Of a stretch of 64,000 nt of DNA, positions 37,460-45,109 are shown in pieces. The position numbers and the translations under genes were made by a program. The stretch comes from Novosphingobium sediminis (GTDB lineage Bacteria; Pseudomonadota; Alphaproteobacteria; Sphingomonadales; Sphingomonadaceae), in assembly GCF_007991615.1 (NCBI RefSeq), contig NZ_BJYR01000007.1, positions 62,001 to 126,000 of the forward strand, given 5' to 3'. The notes below the pieces were generated by a model, which was given only the letters and a program-made list of their open reading frames with translations, was not told the origin of the DNA and made no database searches. Position 1 is the stretch's first letter; each line of letters starts with the position of its first letter.

Positions 37460-38110
37460 TCATCGGGCCAGAATGCCTGCCATGATGAAGTCCACCGTAT
37501 GCTCGCGGTAGCGATCGCGCAGTTCCTCGGTCAGCGTATCCTGATCGAAGCAATGCCGCAGCACCAGCCGAGCCGAGAAGAACCGGTCTGCCGCGCCCGT
37601 CACCGTGAAGTAGAACAGTTGCGGATCGATCGGACGGAACACGCCCGCCTTCACACCGTCGCTGATAAGCCGGTCATAGGCCTTGTTGAGCGGCGCGAGA
37701 TACTTGTCGGCAATGCGCTTCGCCTCGGAGGGATCGCTGTCGCGCACCAGCCGCATGAGGAGCCGGTTGAGATAGGGGAACGCGAAATAGGTATCGACGC
37801 AGCGCGCGATGTGCTGCCGCAGCTTCGCCTCGGGGCTCATGTGGTCCTTGGCCAGCAGCGCCTCGACCGACTTGATGATCGCCACCATATCGCGGTCGAG
37901 CAGTTCGCCAAGCATCCCGGCCTTGTTGCCGAAGTAGTACTTCACCAGCGCCGAATTGAGCCCCGAGCGCAGCGACAGCTCGGACAGCGAGATATCGACC
38001 TGGTCCCCCTCGCGCATGATCTGCGAGGCGGTTTCCAGCAGCAATTCACGTGCACCCGGCTGTTCGCCGCCGGTTTCCCCCACAGTCGCCACGATTTTCT
38101 GCTCTTTCAT
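37460..38110 (-). CDS. TetR/AcrR family transcriptional regulator
   Basis: 216-residue TetR-type repressor. The N-terminal helix-turn-helix spans about 20-65 (ARELLLETASQIM...ISLSELSLRSGLNSALVKYYFGNKAGMLGELL), where VKYYFGNKAG is the recognition-helix end typical of the family. The all-alpha ligand domain follows. ATG 38110 lies four bases inside the enoyl-CoA hydratase stop (ATGA), so hydratase and regulator are cotranscribed. By analogy with FadR/PsrA-like TetR proteins it may sense an acyl-CoA; this is inference from context. Confidence 0.92.
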   Translation of the reverse strand: MKEQKIVATVGETGGEQPGARELLLETASQIMREGDQVDISLSELSLRSGLNSALVKYYFGNKAGMLGELLDRDMVAIIKSVEALLAKDHMSPEAKLRQHIARCVDTYFAFPYLNRLLMRLVRDSDPSEAKRIADKYLAPLNKAYDRLISDGVKAGVFRPIDPQLFYFTVTGAADRFFSARLVLRHCFDQDTLTEELRDRYREHTVDFIMAGILAR

Positions 38111-38979
38111 TCCCAACCCGGTTCATCCCACCACGGGTAAAAGCCTGGCATATCCGAAGAAACGCGCCCGGGGTAGGCCGGTGCACGCTTTTCAAGGAAG
38201 CTGGCCACACCTTCTTTCGCATCGGCCCCGCGCGAGAGCTGATAGATCGCGCGGCTGTCAACGCGGTGGGCGTGCATCGGGTGCGGCGTGGCGGAGTTGC
38301 GCCACAGCATCGCGCGCGTCATCGCCACCGAAACCGCGCTCGTATTATCGGCAATCTCGCGCGCCAGCGCATGCGCTGCGGGCAGCAGGTCTTCCGGCGC
38401 GTGGAGCGAGCGGACGAGGCCAGCCTCCTTGGCTTCCTCGGCGCCGAACACGCGGCCCGTCATGCACCATTCCAGCGCCGTGCTCATGCCGACAAGGCGC
38501 GGCAGGAACCAGCTCGAGGCCGCCTCGGGCACGATCCCGCGCCGCGCGAAGACGAAGCCGAAGCGCGCCGACGTGCTCGCCAGCCGGAAATCCATCGGCA
38601 GCTGCATCGTCGCCCCGATGCCCACTGCGGCACCGTTGATCGCGCCGATCACCGGCTTCTTGGAATTGAAGATGCGCAAGGTGCAATAGCCGCCGCCATC
38701 GCGCACGCGCACATCGGAAAGGTCCGCCACTTCAGTCGGATCGGAGAAGGGTCGCTTGCCGTCATCCGGCGTCAGGTCCGCGCCCGCGCAGAAGGCCCGG
38801 TCACCCGCCCCCGTCACGATCACCGCGCGCACGCTGTCATCGGCGTCGGTCCGGTCGAACGCGTCGATCATCTCGGCCATCATCGTGCCGGTATAGGCGT
38901 TCATCTTGTGCGGACGATTGAGCGTCAGCGTCGCGATGCCATCCGCGATATCGAGCAGGATCTGCGTGTATTCGGCCAT
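38107..38979 (-). CDS. Enoyl-CoA hydratase/isomerase family protein (crotonase)
   Basis: 290-residue crotonase-fold enzyme. Oxyanion-hole motifs are FCAGADLTPD (first) and INGAAVGIGATMQLPMDFRLASTSARFGFVFARRGIVPEA (second), with the Glu of VPEA at the usual general acid/base position. SFLEKRAPAYPGR is a typical C-terminal helix. The last 25 residues, ending WWDEPGWE, are a family-specific tail seen in enoyl-CoA hydratases of this type. It overlaps the TetR gene (ATGA) and follows the SDR gene by 68 bases, so all three are likely to be in one catabolic unit. Confidence 0.92.
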   Translation of the reverse strand: MAEYTQILLDIADGIATLTLNRPHKMNAYTGTMMAEMIDAFDRTDADDSVRAVIVTGAGDRAFCAGADLTPDDGKRPFSDPTEVADLSDVRVRDGGGYCTLRIFNSKKPVIGAINGAAVGIGATMQLPMDFRLASTSARFGFVFARRGIVPEAASSWFLPRLVGMSTALEWCMTGRVFGAEEAKEAGLVRSLHAPEDLLPAAHALAREIADNTSAVSVAMTRAMLWRNSATPHPMHAHRVDSRAIYQLSRGADAKEGVASFLEKRAPAYPGRVSSDMPGFYPWWDEPGWE

Positions 38980-39047
38980 CAGCCCATCTCTCCGGAGGTC
39001 CGCGCGCGTCCCCGTACAATGCGGGGACGCGTCACGGGTTCAGTTGC

Positions 39048-39833
39048 TTAACGCGGCGCCATGCGGATCGCGCCGTCGAGGCGCACGTCCTCGCCGTTGA
39101 AATAGCCGCACTCGATCATGGTCATGGCGAGCTGGGCGTATTCCTCAGGGTTGCCGAGGCGCTTGGGGAACGGCACCGAAGCCGAAAGCGCATCCTTCAC
39201 GTTCTGCGGAGCGCCCTGCAGCAGCGGGGTGTTGAAGATACCCGGCAGGATCGTGTTCACGCGGATGCCCTCGCTCATCAGGTCGCGCGCGATCGGCAGC
39301 GTCATGCCGACAACGCCGCCCTTCGAGGCCGAGTACGCCGCCTGGCCGATCTGGCCGTCCTCAGCCGCGACCGACGCGGTGTTCACGATCGCGCCGCGCT
39401 CGCCGAACTCGTCGATGGGGTCGAGCGTCATCATGCCCGCAGCCGACTTGGCGATGCAGCGGAACGTGCCGACGAGGTTGATCTGGATCAGCCAGTTGAA
39501 GGCTTCCAGCGGGAAGTGCTTGATCGAGCCGTCTTCCTTGCTGCGGCTGGCGGTTTTGATCGCGTTGCCGGTGCCGGCGCAGTTCACGAGGATGCGCTCC
39601 TGCCCGATGGCGGCGCGCGCCTTGGCAAAGCCAGCGTCCACGCTCTCGTCGCTGGTCACGTTCACTTCGCAGAACACGCCGCCGATTTCAGCCGCGACAG
39701 CCTCGCCCTTTTCCTTCTGCATGTCGAAGATGGCAACCTTCACGCCCTTCGCGGCGAGCGCGCGCGCGGTTGCCGCACCAAGGCCGGAAGCGCCGCCCGT
39801 GACGACCGCGGAAATCGAACTATCAAGCTTCAT
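39048..39833 (-). CDS. SDR family NAD(P)-dependent oxidoreductase, 3-hydroxyacyl-CoA dehydrogenase type 2-like
   Basis: 261-residue short-chain dehydrogenase. Rossmann motif TGGASGLG at 12-19, D37 at the end of beta-2 (prefers NAD+), NCAG near 84-87, catalytic S154, Y167 and K171 (YSASK). The overall pattern, including VNTASVAAEDGQIGQAAYSASKGGVVGMTLPIARDL, matches the HSD17B10/type II 3-hydroxyacyl-CoA dehydrogenase group that performs the third step of beta-oxidation. It sits between the thiolase and hydratase genes, consistent with a complete beta-oxidation set. Confidence 0.92.
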   Translation of the reverse strand: MKLDSSISAVVTGGASGLGAATARALAAKGVKVAIFDMQKEKGEAVAAEIGGVFCEVNVTSDESVDAGFAKARAAIGQERILVNCAGTGNAIKTASRSKEDGSIKHFPLEAFNWLIQINLVGTFRCIAKSAAGMMTLDPIDEFGERGAIVNTASVAAEDGQIGQAAYSASKGGVVGMTLPIARDLMSEGIRVNTILPGIFNTPLLQGAPQNVKDALSASVPFPKRLGNPEEYAQLAMTMIECGYFNGEDVRLDGAIRMAPR

Positions 39834-39861
39834 GGTATTCCTCTCCTGAAATCAGAGTTCT

Positions 39862-39959
39862 AGCCCCTCCCGCTTGGCGGATGGGGTTGGGGTGGGCATG
39901 TTCAAAAGCCGCGCTTCCCGAACAGGCCCACCCCCGGCCCCTCCCGCTTGCGGGAGGGG
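39862..39959. repeat. Palindromic repeat pair (CCTCCCGC family)
   Basis: Two units related to the cluster at 13340-13463 lie between the SDR and thiolase genes: a left copy ending GGGGTTGGGGTGGGC and a right copy GCCCACCCCCGGCCC followed by a perfect CCCTCCCGC/GCGGGAGGG hairpin. The whole 98-base block is an imperfect inverted repeat. Confidence 0.88.
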
Positions 39960-39964
39960 AGGGA

Positions 39965-41137
39965 TCACATCATCTCGACAATCGTCACGTTGGCGACACC
40001 GCCGCCTTCGCACATCGTCTGCAGACCATACTTGCCGCCGCGCGCCTTCAGCGCATTGAGCAGCGTGGACATCAGCTTGGTGCCCGAAGCGCCCAGCGGG
40101 TGGCCGAGCGCAATCGCGCCGCCGTTGACGTTGAGCTTGTCCGGGTCCGCGCCGGTGTGCTTCAGCCACGCCATCGGCACCGAGGCAAACGCCTCGTTCA
40201 CTTCATAGAGATCGATGTCGTCGATCTTCAGCCCAGCGCGCTTCAGCGCCTTGTCGGTGGCGAAGAGCGGCTCTTCCAGCATGATGACCGGATCGCCCGC
40301 CGTCACCGTCAGCGTGTGGATGCGCGCCAGCGGGGTCAGGCCGTGGGCCTTCAGCGCCGCTTCCGAAACGATCAGCGCCGCGCTCGCACCGTCGCAGATC
40401 TGGCTGGAGCTGGCCGCGGTCAGCAGGCCCTCGGGGCTCAGCAGCTTGACGCCGGAGATCGATTCGATGCTCGCGTCAAAGCGGATGCCCTCGTCCACCG
40501 TGTGCAGCCCCGCGCCGTCCGCCGTCTCGATCGCGATGGGCACGATCTCGTTGGCAAAGGCATTCGCCTGCGTCGCGGCAATCGCCTTGAGGTGGCTCGA
40601 AAGCGCGAAGGCATCGAGCTGATCCTTGGAGAAGCCGTGCTTCTTCACGATCATTTCCGCGCCCATGAACTGCGAGAACATGATGCCCGGATACTTCTCT
40701 TCGAGCTGCGGCGACTTGTAGTTGCCGAGGCCCTCCTTCATGTGAAAGATCGCGGTCGAGCCCATCGGCACGCGCGTCATGCTCTCGACGCCGGCGGCGA
40801 TGACCATGTCCTGCACGCCCGACATCACCGCCTGCGCGGCAAACTGGATCGCCTGCTGCGATGAGCCGCACTGGCGGTCAATCGTGACGGCCGGCACCGA
40901 ATCCGGCAGCCGCCGCGCGGCGAGCACGGCATTGCGCCCCACCTGCCCCGCCTGCTGCCCGCCTTGCGAGACGCAGCCCATGATCACGTCATCGACGGCC
41001 GAGCCATCGATCCCGGTCCGCTCGACAATGGCGTCCAGCGTCGCCGCGGCCAGATCGACCGGGTGTACCCCGGCCAGACGGCCATTCCGCCGCCCACCAG
41101 CGGTCCGCACTGCATCAACGATATAGGCTGTAGCCAT
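39965..41137 (-). CDS. Acetyl-CoA C-acyltransferase (thiolase)
   Basis: 390-residue thiolase, the last step of beta-oxidation or the first of acetoacetyl-CoA formation. Nucleophile C90 (DRQCGSSQQA), H346 (GGAIALGHPLGASG) and second Cys C376 (MCEGGG) are all present, along with NEAFASVPMAW. The N-terminal GRRNGRLAGVHPVDL variant is common in degradative thiolases of actinobacteria and sphingomonads rather than in PhaA. A repeat pair separates it from the SDR gene downstream. Its promoter must lie in the 144 bases before the AAA ATPase gene. Confidence 0.94.
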   Translation of the reverse strand: MATAYIVDAVRTAGGRRNGRLAGVHPVDLAAATLDAIVERTGIDGSAVDDVIMGCVSQGGQQAGQVGRNAVLAARRLPDSVPAVTIDRQCGSSQQAIQFAAQAVMSGVQDMVIAAGVESMTRVPMGSTAIFHMKEGLGNYKSPQLEEKYPGIMFSQFMGAEMIVKKHGFSKDQLDAFALSSHLKAIAATQANAFANEIVPIAIETADGAGLHTVDEGIRFDASIESISGVKLLSPEGLLTAASSSQICDGASAALIVSEAALKAHGLTPLARIHTLTVTAGDPVIMLEEPLFATDKALKRAGLKIDDIDLYEVNEAFASVPMAWLKHTGADPDKLNVNGGAIALGHPLGASGTKLMSTLLNALKARGGKYGLQTMCEGGGVANVTIVEMM

Positions 41138-41271
41138 GGCTTTCCGACTCCCGAATGCGTTCGTTTAACTGAACGATTAAGGGGTGCGGGGGATGGGGTC
41201 AAGGGATGGGTGGGGGGAGGCTTAGCGCAACGCCTCTTTCCTCCATTTGAGCATTCGATATGATTGCGCGC

Positions 41272-41280
41272 AGGAGGAAA
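41272..41280 (+). promoter_or_regulatory. Strong Shine-Dalgarno before the AAA/TOPRIM gene
   Basis: AGGAGGAAA ends one base before the ATG at 41282, the clearest consensus ribosome binding site in the window. It decides the start over the in-frame TTG at 41264. Confidence 0.8.
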
Positions 41281-41281
41281 A

Positions 41282-43087
41282 ATGAAACTGTTGAGCGCCC
41301 GAGTCATTGGCTTTCAGTCGTTTGGTGACTCCGCTGACATTCCATTCAAGGATGGAATCAATCTCATTGTTGGTCAAAACAACTCGGGGAAGAGCGCGTT
41401 GCTTCGCGCACTACAACACCAACTCACCGATGATCGACATCGTACACCTGAGCGGTGGAACAATGTGGAAATCGCGATGCCCGAGGTGAGACTTACCCTA
41501 GGCGTTAGCGGCAGCGAATTCCGGAGCGCGATCTTTATGAGTGGTCGGGATAACTTCATCCCTATTCCACCAGACCCAGACCCAATGGCATTCATTGACA
41601 CCTTCTGGACGGACCCAATGATGAATGTTGCCGTCATTCATCGGCCGGGCAATAGTTTCACAGCGGCAGCATACCCTGGCCATGGCAAATTTCAGATCCC
41701 GAACGGTGCCCAACATACTTGTGCAATGATGCAGGTGAACGATGGCAATTTGCACACCACGCTTCAGTACCGGATGGACGACACAACGGCTGAGCTCGTA
41801 CGCTATCTGTGGCACAGTCGAATGTTTTTCTTTTCTGCTGAGCGTATGAACATCGGTAATTCCCCAGCTGAACCTGCATCACGACTAACACCTAATGCAT
41901 CAAATTTACCGAGTGTAATGCTAACACTTCAAGGAAGTCAGGGCGATTTATTTACAAAATTAGTGAGACACCTTCGAGATATATTTTCCACCGTGGGCAA
42001 TGTTAGTTTAGCACCGATCGGCAACGGCCTGGTTGAAGTTCGGGTTTGGCCGACTGAGGCAATGGAGCGAATCGAGCTTAGTTTTCCACTATTGCAAAGC
42101 GGAACCGGCGTTGCTCAGGTAATGGCGATTCTGACTGCAGTGATGACCGTCGAAAATTCCATCATCTTAATCGATGAAATCAACAGCTTCCTTCATCCTT
42201 CCGCAGTCAAGGCACTTTTACGCATATTACAAACCGAATATTCCGACCATCAATATATAATTTCTACACATGCGCCTGAAGTAATTGGCTTCAGTAACCC
42301 CTGCACAGTTCACTTAGTAAAGCGCAATGGCTACGAATCTTCAATTCATCGCCTCACGCTGACTGACATATCGGACTTTCGAAAAGTCGCTGATCACCTA
42401 GGTATCTCGATGGCGGATGTCTTTGCCGCCGACCGGATAGTTTGGGTGGAAGGGCAAACTGAAGAGCTTTGTTTCCCACTGCTATATCAACAAGCAATGG
42501 GCCAGCCGCTGCCGCGTGGGACTATTTTCACTTCGGTGGTCGCAACGGGAGATTTCATCGCCAAACGCCGCGACCGCCCGATGATCTATCAGATATATCA
42601 GCGCCTAAGCCAAGCGGCAGCCCCGCTTGTAAATGCCGTTGCCTTCAGTTTCGACAGCGAAGAACTGACTGACGATGAGAAAACCGACATGATGCGGGAC
42701 TCTCAGGGGCGTCTGCACTTTCTACCGCGCCGGCACATCGAGTGCTACCTCGTAAATGCGGAGGCGCTGCTGCTGTTCATGGCTGAGCGAGACAGCGAAC
42801 CATTGAAGGTAGATGTTGCCGAAATTGAGTCTAAACTCGTAGATTTAGCGTCAAATGAGTTCCGCATTGCAGAATGGCAGGGCAATTTGTCTGATCCTGC
42901 ATGGCTATCCAAAGTAGATGCTGCCAAGCTTTTAGCAACTGCGTGTGCTGAACTGACGGATCAACGTGTTACGTTCAAAAAGAAGAATGATACGCTTGCT
43001 CTGATTCAAGCTGTCCAGTCTATCGCAGCCAATCAACTGGATGAGTTAACGGCCTACGTTCGGTCACTTGTGGAAGCGGTGACCTAG
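41282..43087 (+). CDS. OLD-like AAA family ATPase with C-terminal TOPRIM/DUF4435-like region
   Basis: 601-residue ABC/SMC-type ATPase fused to a nuclease-like half. Walker A is GQNNSGKS (31-38), the signature region is LLQSGTGVAQVM, Walker B is IILIDE (294-299) and the switch His is H330 in ISTHAPEV. After the ATPase come VEGQTEE (389-395), matching the TOPRIM first Glu, FSFDSEE (D458) where the TOPRIM acidic pair is expected, and LPRRHIECYLV (485-491), resembling DUF4435 and related OLD proteins. Base use is unlike its neighbours: 41881-41940 is 23 G+C of 60. The gene stands alone between unrelated catabolic genes. It is probably acquired, and a role in phage defence is inferred from family, not shown. 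Confidence 0.8.
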   Translation: MKLLSARVIGFQSFGDSADIPFKDGINLIVGQNNSGKSALLRALQHQLTDDRHRTPERWNNVEIAMPEVRLTLGVSGSEFRSAIFMSGRDNFIPIPPDPDPMAFIDTFWTDPMMNVAVIHRPGNSFTAAAYPGHGKFQIPNGAQHTCAMMQVNDGNLHTTLQYRMDDTTAELVRYLWHSRMFFFSAERMNIGNSPAEPASRLTPNASNLPSVMLTLQGSQGDLFTKLVRHLRDIFSTVGNVSLAPIGNGLVEVRVWPTEAMERIELSFPLLQSGTGVAQVMAILTAVMTVENSIILIDEINSFLHPSAVKALLRILQTEYSDHQYIISTHAPEVIGFSNPCTVHLVKRNGYESSIHRLTLTDISDFRKVADHLGISMADVFAADRIVWVEGQTEELCFPLLYQQAMGQPLPRGTIFTSVVATGDFIAKRRDRPMIYQIYQRLSQAAAPLVNAVAFSFDSEELTDDEKTDMMRDSQGRLHFLPRRHIECYLVNAEALLLFMAERDSEPLKVDVAEIESKLVDLASNEFRIAEWQGNLSDPAWLSKVDAAKLLATACAELTDQRVTFKKKNDTLALIQAVQSIAANQLDELTAYVRSLVEAVT

Positions 43088-43107
43088 CAAATTGCAAAGT
43101 TAAGTCT

Positions 43108-43392
43108 TCACCCCAACCCCGCAACCTCCCCGCTCAATTCCGCCACCCGCAGTTCCCCCTCCCGGGTCTGGCCGCCAAGTTCCAGAAAGCGCCGCATCTT
43201 CTCCCGCGCGGTGTCGCTGTAGAGCGCTTGCTGGAACAGGCCTGCCTCGATCACGCAGCCTTCTTCCAGCGGCAGGGCGCCGGTTTCGATGGATTGCTTG
43301 GCCAACCCGGCCACGCGCCAGCCCAGCCGCTCCGTCCACAAGGCATCGCCGCCCAATTCGTAGTGCCAGCCCATCAGGCAGCGCACCTGCAT
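43108..43392 (-). pseudogene. Chimeric remnant: acyl-CoA dehydrogenase tail joined to enoyl-CoA hydratase tail
   Basis: About 94 residues with two mismatched halves. The first part (near RCLMGWHYELGGDALWTERL) aligns with the C-terminus of the acyl-CoA dehydrogenase at 44153-45109, with 20 of 28 positions identical. After RVAGLA it changes to a crotonase-type C-terminus (LPLEEGCVIEAGLFQQALYSDTAREKMRRFLELG). Neither half has its catalytic core, and the frame extends without coding character to 43470. It looks like a deletion or recombination scar beside the AT-rich ATPase gene. It could still be translated from ATG 43392. Confidence 0.65.
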
Positions 43393-43471
43393 GAAATGCC
43401 TACCAATTCGTCCCCTCCCGCTAAATCCGTCGTAACGCCTCGTGCGGCAAGGTTCTGCTCGGAGAACCACG

Positions 43472-44152
43472 ATGACGACCCTTTACTACAGCCGCCAAAA
43501 GCTTATCCTCAGCGGGGCCTTTCTGCTCCTCGGCGCGCCCGTGGTGGGGATGGTCTGCCTGCTGGGTGATCCCATCGACATGATCTTCGGCCTCGGCCTG
43601 ATCGTCGGCGGGCCGCTGCTTTCGGCGGGGCGGCTGGGGCGGTTGTTTGGCGATCTCAAGGCCATCGAATACGATGAAGGCGGCATTCACCTCCACCCTC
43701 TCGGCGCGGCGCGGCACCTGCGCTGGCGCGAGGTGAGCGCGATCGAGGTGGGCACGAAGATCCGCACCTTCTACGGCTTCTTCCCGATCGGGCGGGAGCA
43801 TACCATCCGCTTCAGCTACAGCGGCGGCCTGCGCGGCCAATCGAAGATCAACATTCCCTTCGGCCTGCTTGCGCTGGGAAAGGCCGCCGTGATCGCAAAG
43901 CTGACCGACATGGAGAAGCGGCGCGGGGGCGACGGGTTTGTCATCGGCGCGTCGCGCGTCTCCAAAAAGGCGCTAACGAACGCGCTGGCCGCGCCGGAAA
44001 GCGATCTGCCCCCGGCAAGCGGCTTCGATGCCGATGCGATCATGGCGCGCTATATGGCGACACGCGAAACCGAACCGCCGCCCCCTGCCCTGCCCGAACT
44101 GCCGCCCCGGATGCCCCCGCGCGTCGCCGGGTTCGGCCGCAAGCGGGCCTGA
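43472..44152 (+). CDS. Hypothetical membrane protein
   Basis: 226 residues, not recognised. Two N-terminal hydrophobic segments (LILSGAFLLLGAPVVGMVCLL and IFGLGLIVGGPLLSAG) are followed by a cytoplasmic beta-rich part (IEYDEGGIHLHPLGAARHLRWREVSAIEVG) that resembles PH-like domains of small bacterial membrane proteins. The C-terminal 40 residues are Pro-rich and end basic. Start ATG 43472 follows GGAGA; the GTG at 43442 is in the same frame. It ends one base before the convergent acyl-CoA dehydrogenase gene. Confidence 0.72.
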   Translation: MTTLYYSRQKLILSGAFLLLGAPVVGMVCLLGDPIDMIFGLGLIVGGPLLSAGRLGRLFGDLKAIEYDEGGIHLHPLGAARHLRWREVSAIEVGTKIRTFYGFFPIGREHTIRFSYSGGLRGQSKINIPFGLLALGKAAVIAKLTDMEKRRGGDGFVIGASRVSKKALTNALAAPESDLPPASGFDADAIMARYMATRETEPPPPALPELPPRMPPRVAGFGRKRA

Positions 44153-45109
44153 TCAGCCGACCAGCCGGTCCGTCCGCGCTGTCATCTCGCGCCACAGGCC
44201 GTGCCCACCAAGGCCCGCCACGCGCTTGCCCAGTCGCTCTGCCCAGAAGGCATCGCCGCCGAATTCGCTGCGCCAGCCCATCAGGCGGCGGGTCAAGTGG
44301 TTGAGCGCGTATTCGATGGTGAAGCCGATGGCGCCGTGCATGCGGTGCGCGATGGGGACGGCGCGGTCTACCGCGATGCCCATGCGCAGCTTGGCCGCCG
44401 CGATCTCGAAGCTGGCGTGGCCATAATCGAGCGCTGCTGCGCAGGCTGCCGCCGAGGCGTCAACCGCTGCGGCTTCCTCGGAAAACTCCGCCATGGCCTG
44501 CTGCACCGCCTGGAACTTCGCCAGCGCGCGGCCAAACTGGACGCGGGTGTTCACGTGATCGATGGCGAGCGTAAACGCCGCCTCCAGCGCGCCCGAGGCC
44601 TGCGCCACGCGGGCAAATGCGCCCAGCGCCTGCAAGTCCACATCGCACGCCGCCGAAGCCGCCGCCGCGCCGGTGAAGCTCACCGCATCCCACGGCTCAC
44701 CCGCAGGCGAACGCCCCTCGTCAAAGCTGCAGGCATCGGCGTGGTAGAGCGAGAGCGTGCCCTCAGCCACATGCACCACCGCCGCAGCATGGCGGCCATA
44801 AGGCACGCGGCTGCCGGGGACGGAAATGGAAACGAGGCCATCAGGCGCCGCGATCCCCACCTTCGCCAGCAGGTAATGCGCGATCACCGGCTCGGCCAGC
44901 GGCGCGTTCAGCGCGTTGAGGCCGGCAAGGCGCAGCACGGCGAGCACATCGCCCCAATCGCCGCCGAAGCCGCCCGCATCCTCGGGCACCAGTAGCGTGG
45001 AGAAACCCGCTTCGGCCACTTGCGGCCAAGCCTCGGCAAACGGCTTCCCGGCCAGATCGGCGAACAGGCCCGCGGCCATATCGGTGAGCAGAGTACGATT
45101 GTCGCTCAT
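44153..45109 (-). CDS. Acyl-CoA dehydrogenase family protein (short subunit)
   Basis: 318-residue acyl-CoA dehydrogenase-like flavoprotein, shorter than the usual 380. The N-terminal helical domain is present (LLVPEDAGGFGGDW), the middle beta domain is reduced, and the C-terminal domain keeps the FAD contact region VNTRVQFGRALAKFQAVQQAMAEF and HRMHGAIGFTIEYALNH. I see no YEGT-type catalytic Glu. Its start overlaps the stop of the other dehydrogenase (TGATG), so the two are coupled and probably form a heteromer, as in the paired FadE enzymes of steroid and terpenoid side-chain degradation. Confidence 0.88.
   Translation of the reverse strand: MSDNRTLLTDMAAGLFADLAGKPFAEAWPQVAEAGFSTLLVPEDAGGFGGDWGDVLAVLRLAGLNALNAPLAEPVIAHYLLAKVGIAAPDGLVSISVPGSRVPYGRHAAAVVHVAEGTLSLYHADACSFDEGRSPAGEPWDAVSFTGAAAASAACDVDLQALGAFARVAQASGALEAAFTLAIDHVNTRVQFGRALAKFQAVQQAMAEFSEEAAAVDASAAACAAALDYGHASFEIAAAKLRMGIAVDRAVPIAHRMHGAIGFTIEYALNHLTRRLMGWRSEFGGDAFWAERLGKRVAGLGGHGLWREMTARTDRLVG

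Noticed and set aside
41138..41281. Attachment site or integrase remnant beside the acquired ATPase gene
   Set aside because: I looked for flanking direct repeats, a tRNA end and integrase fragments around 41138-41281 and 43088-43110 and saw none.
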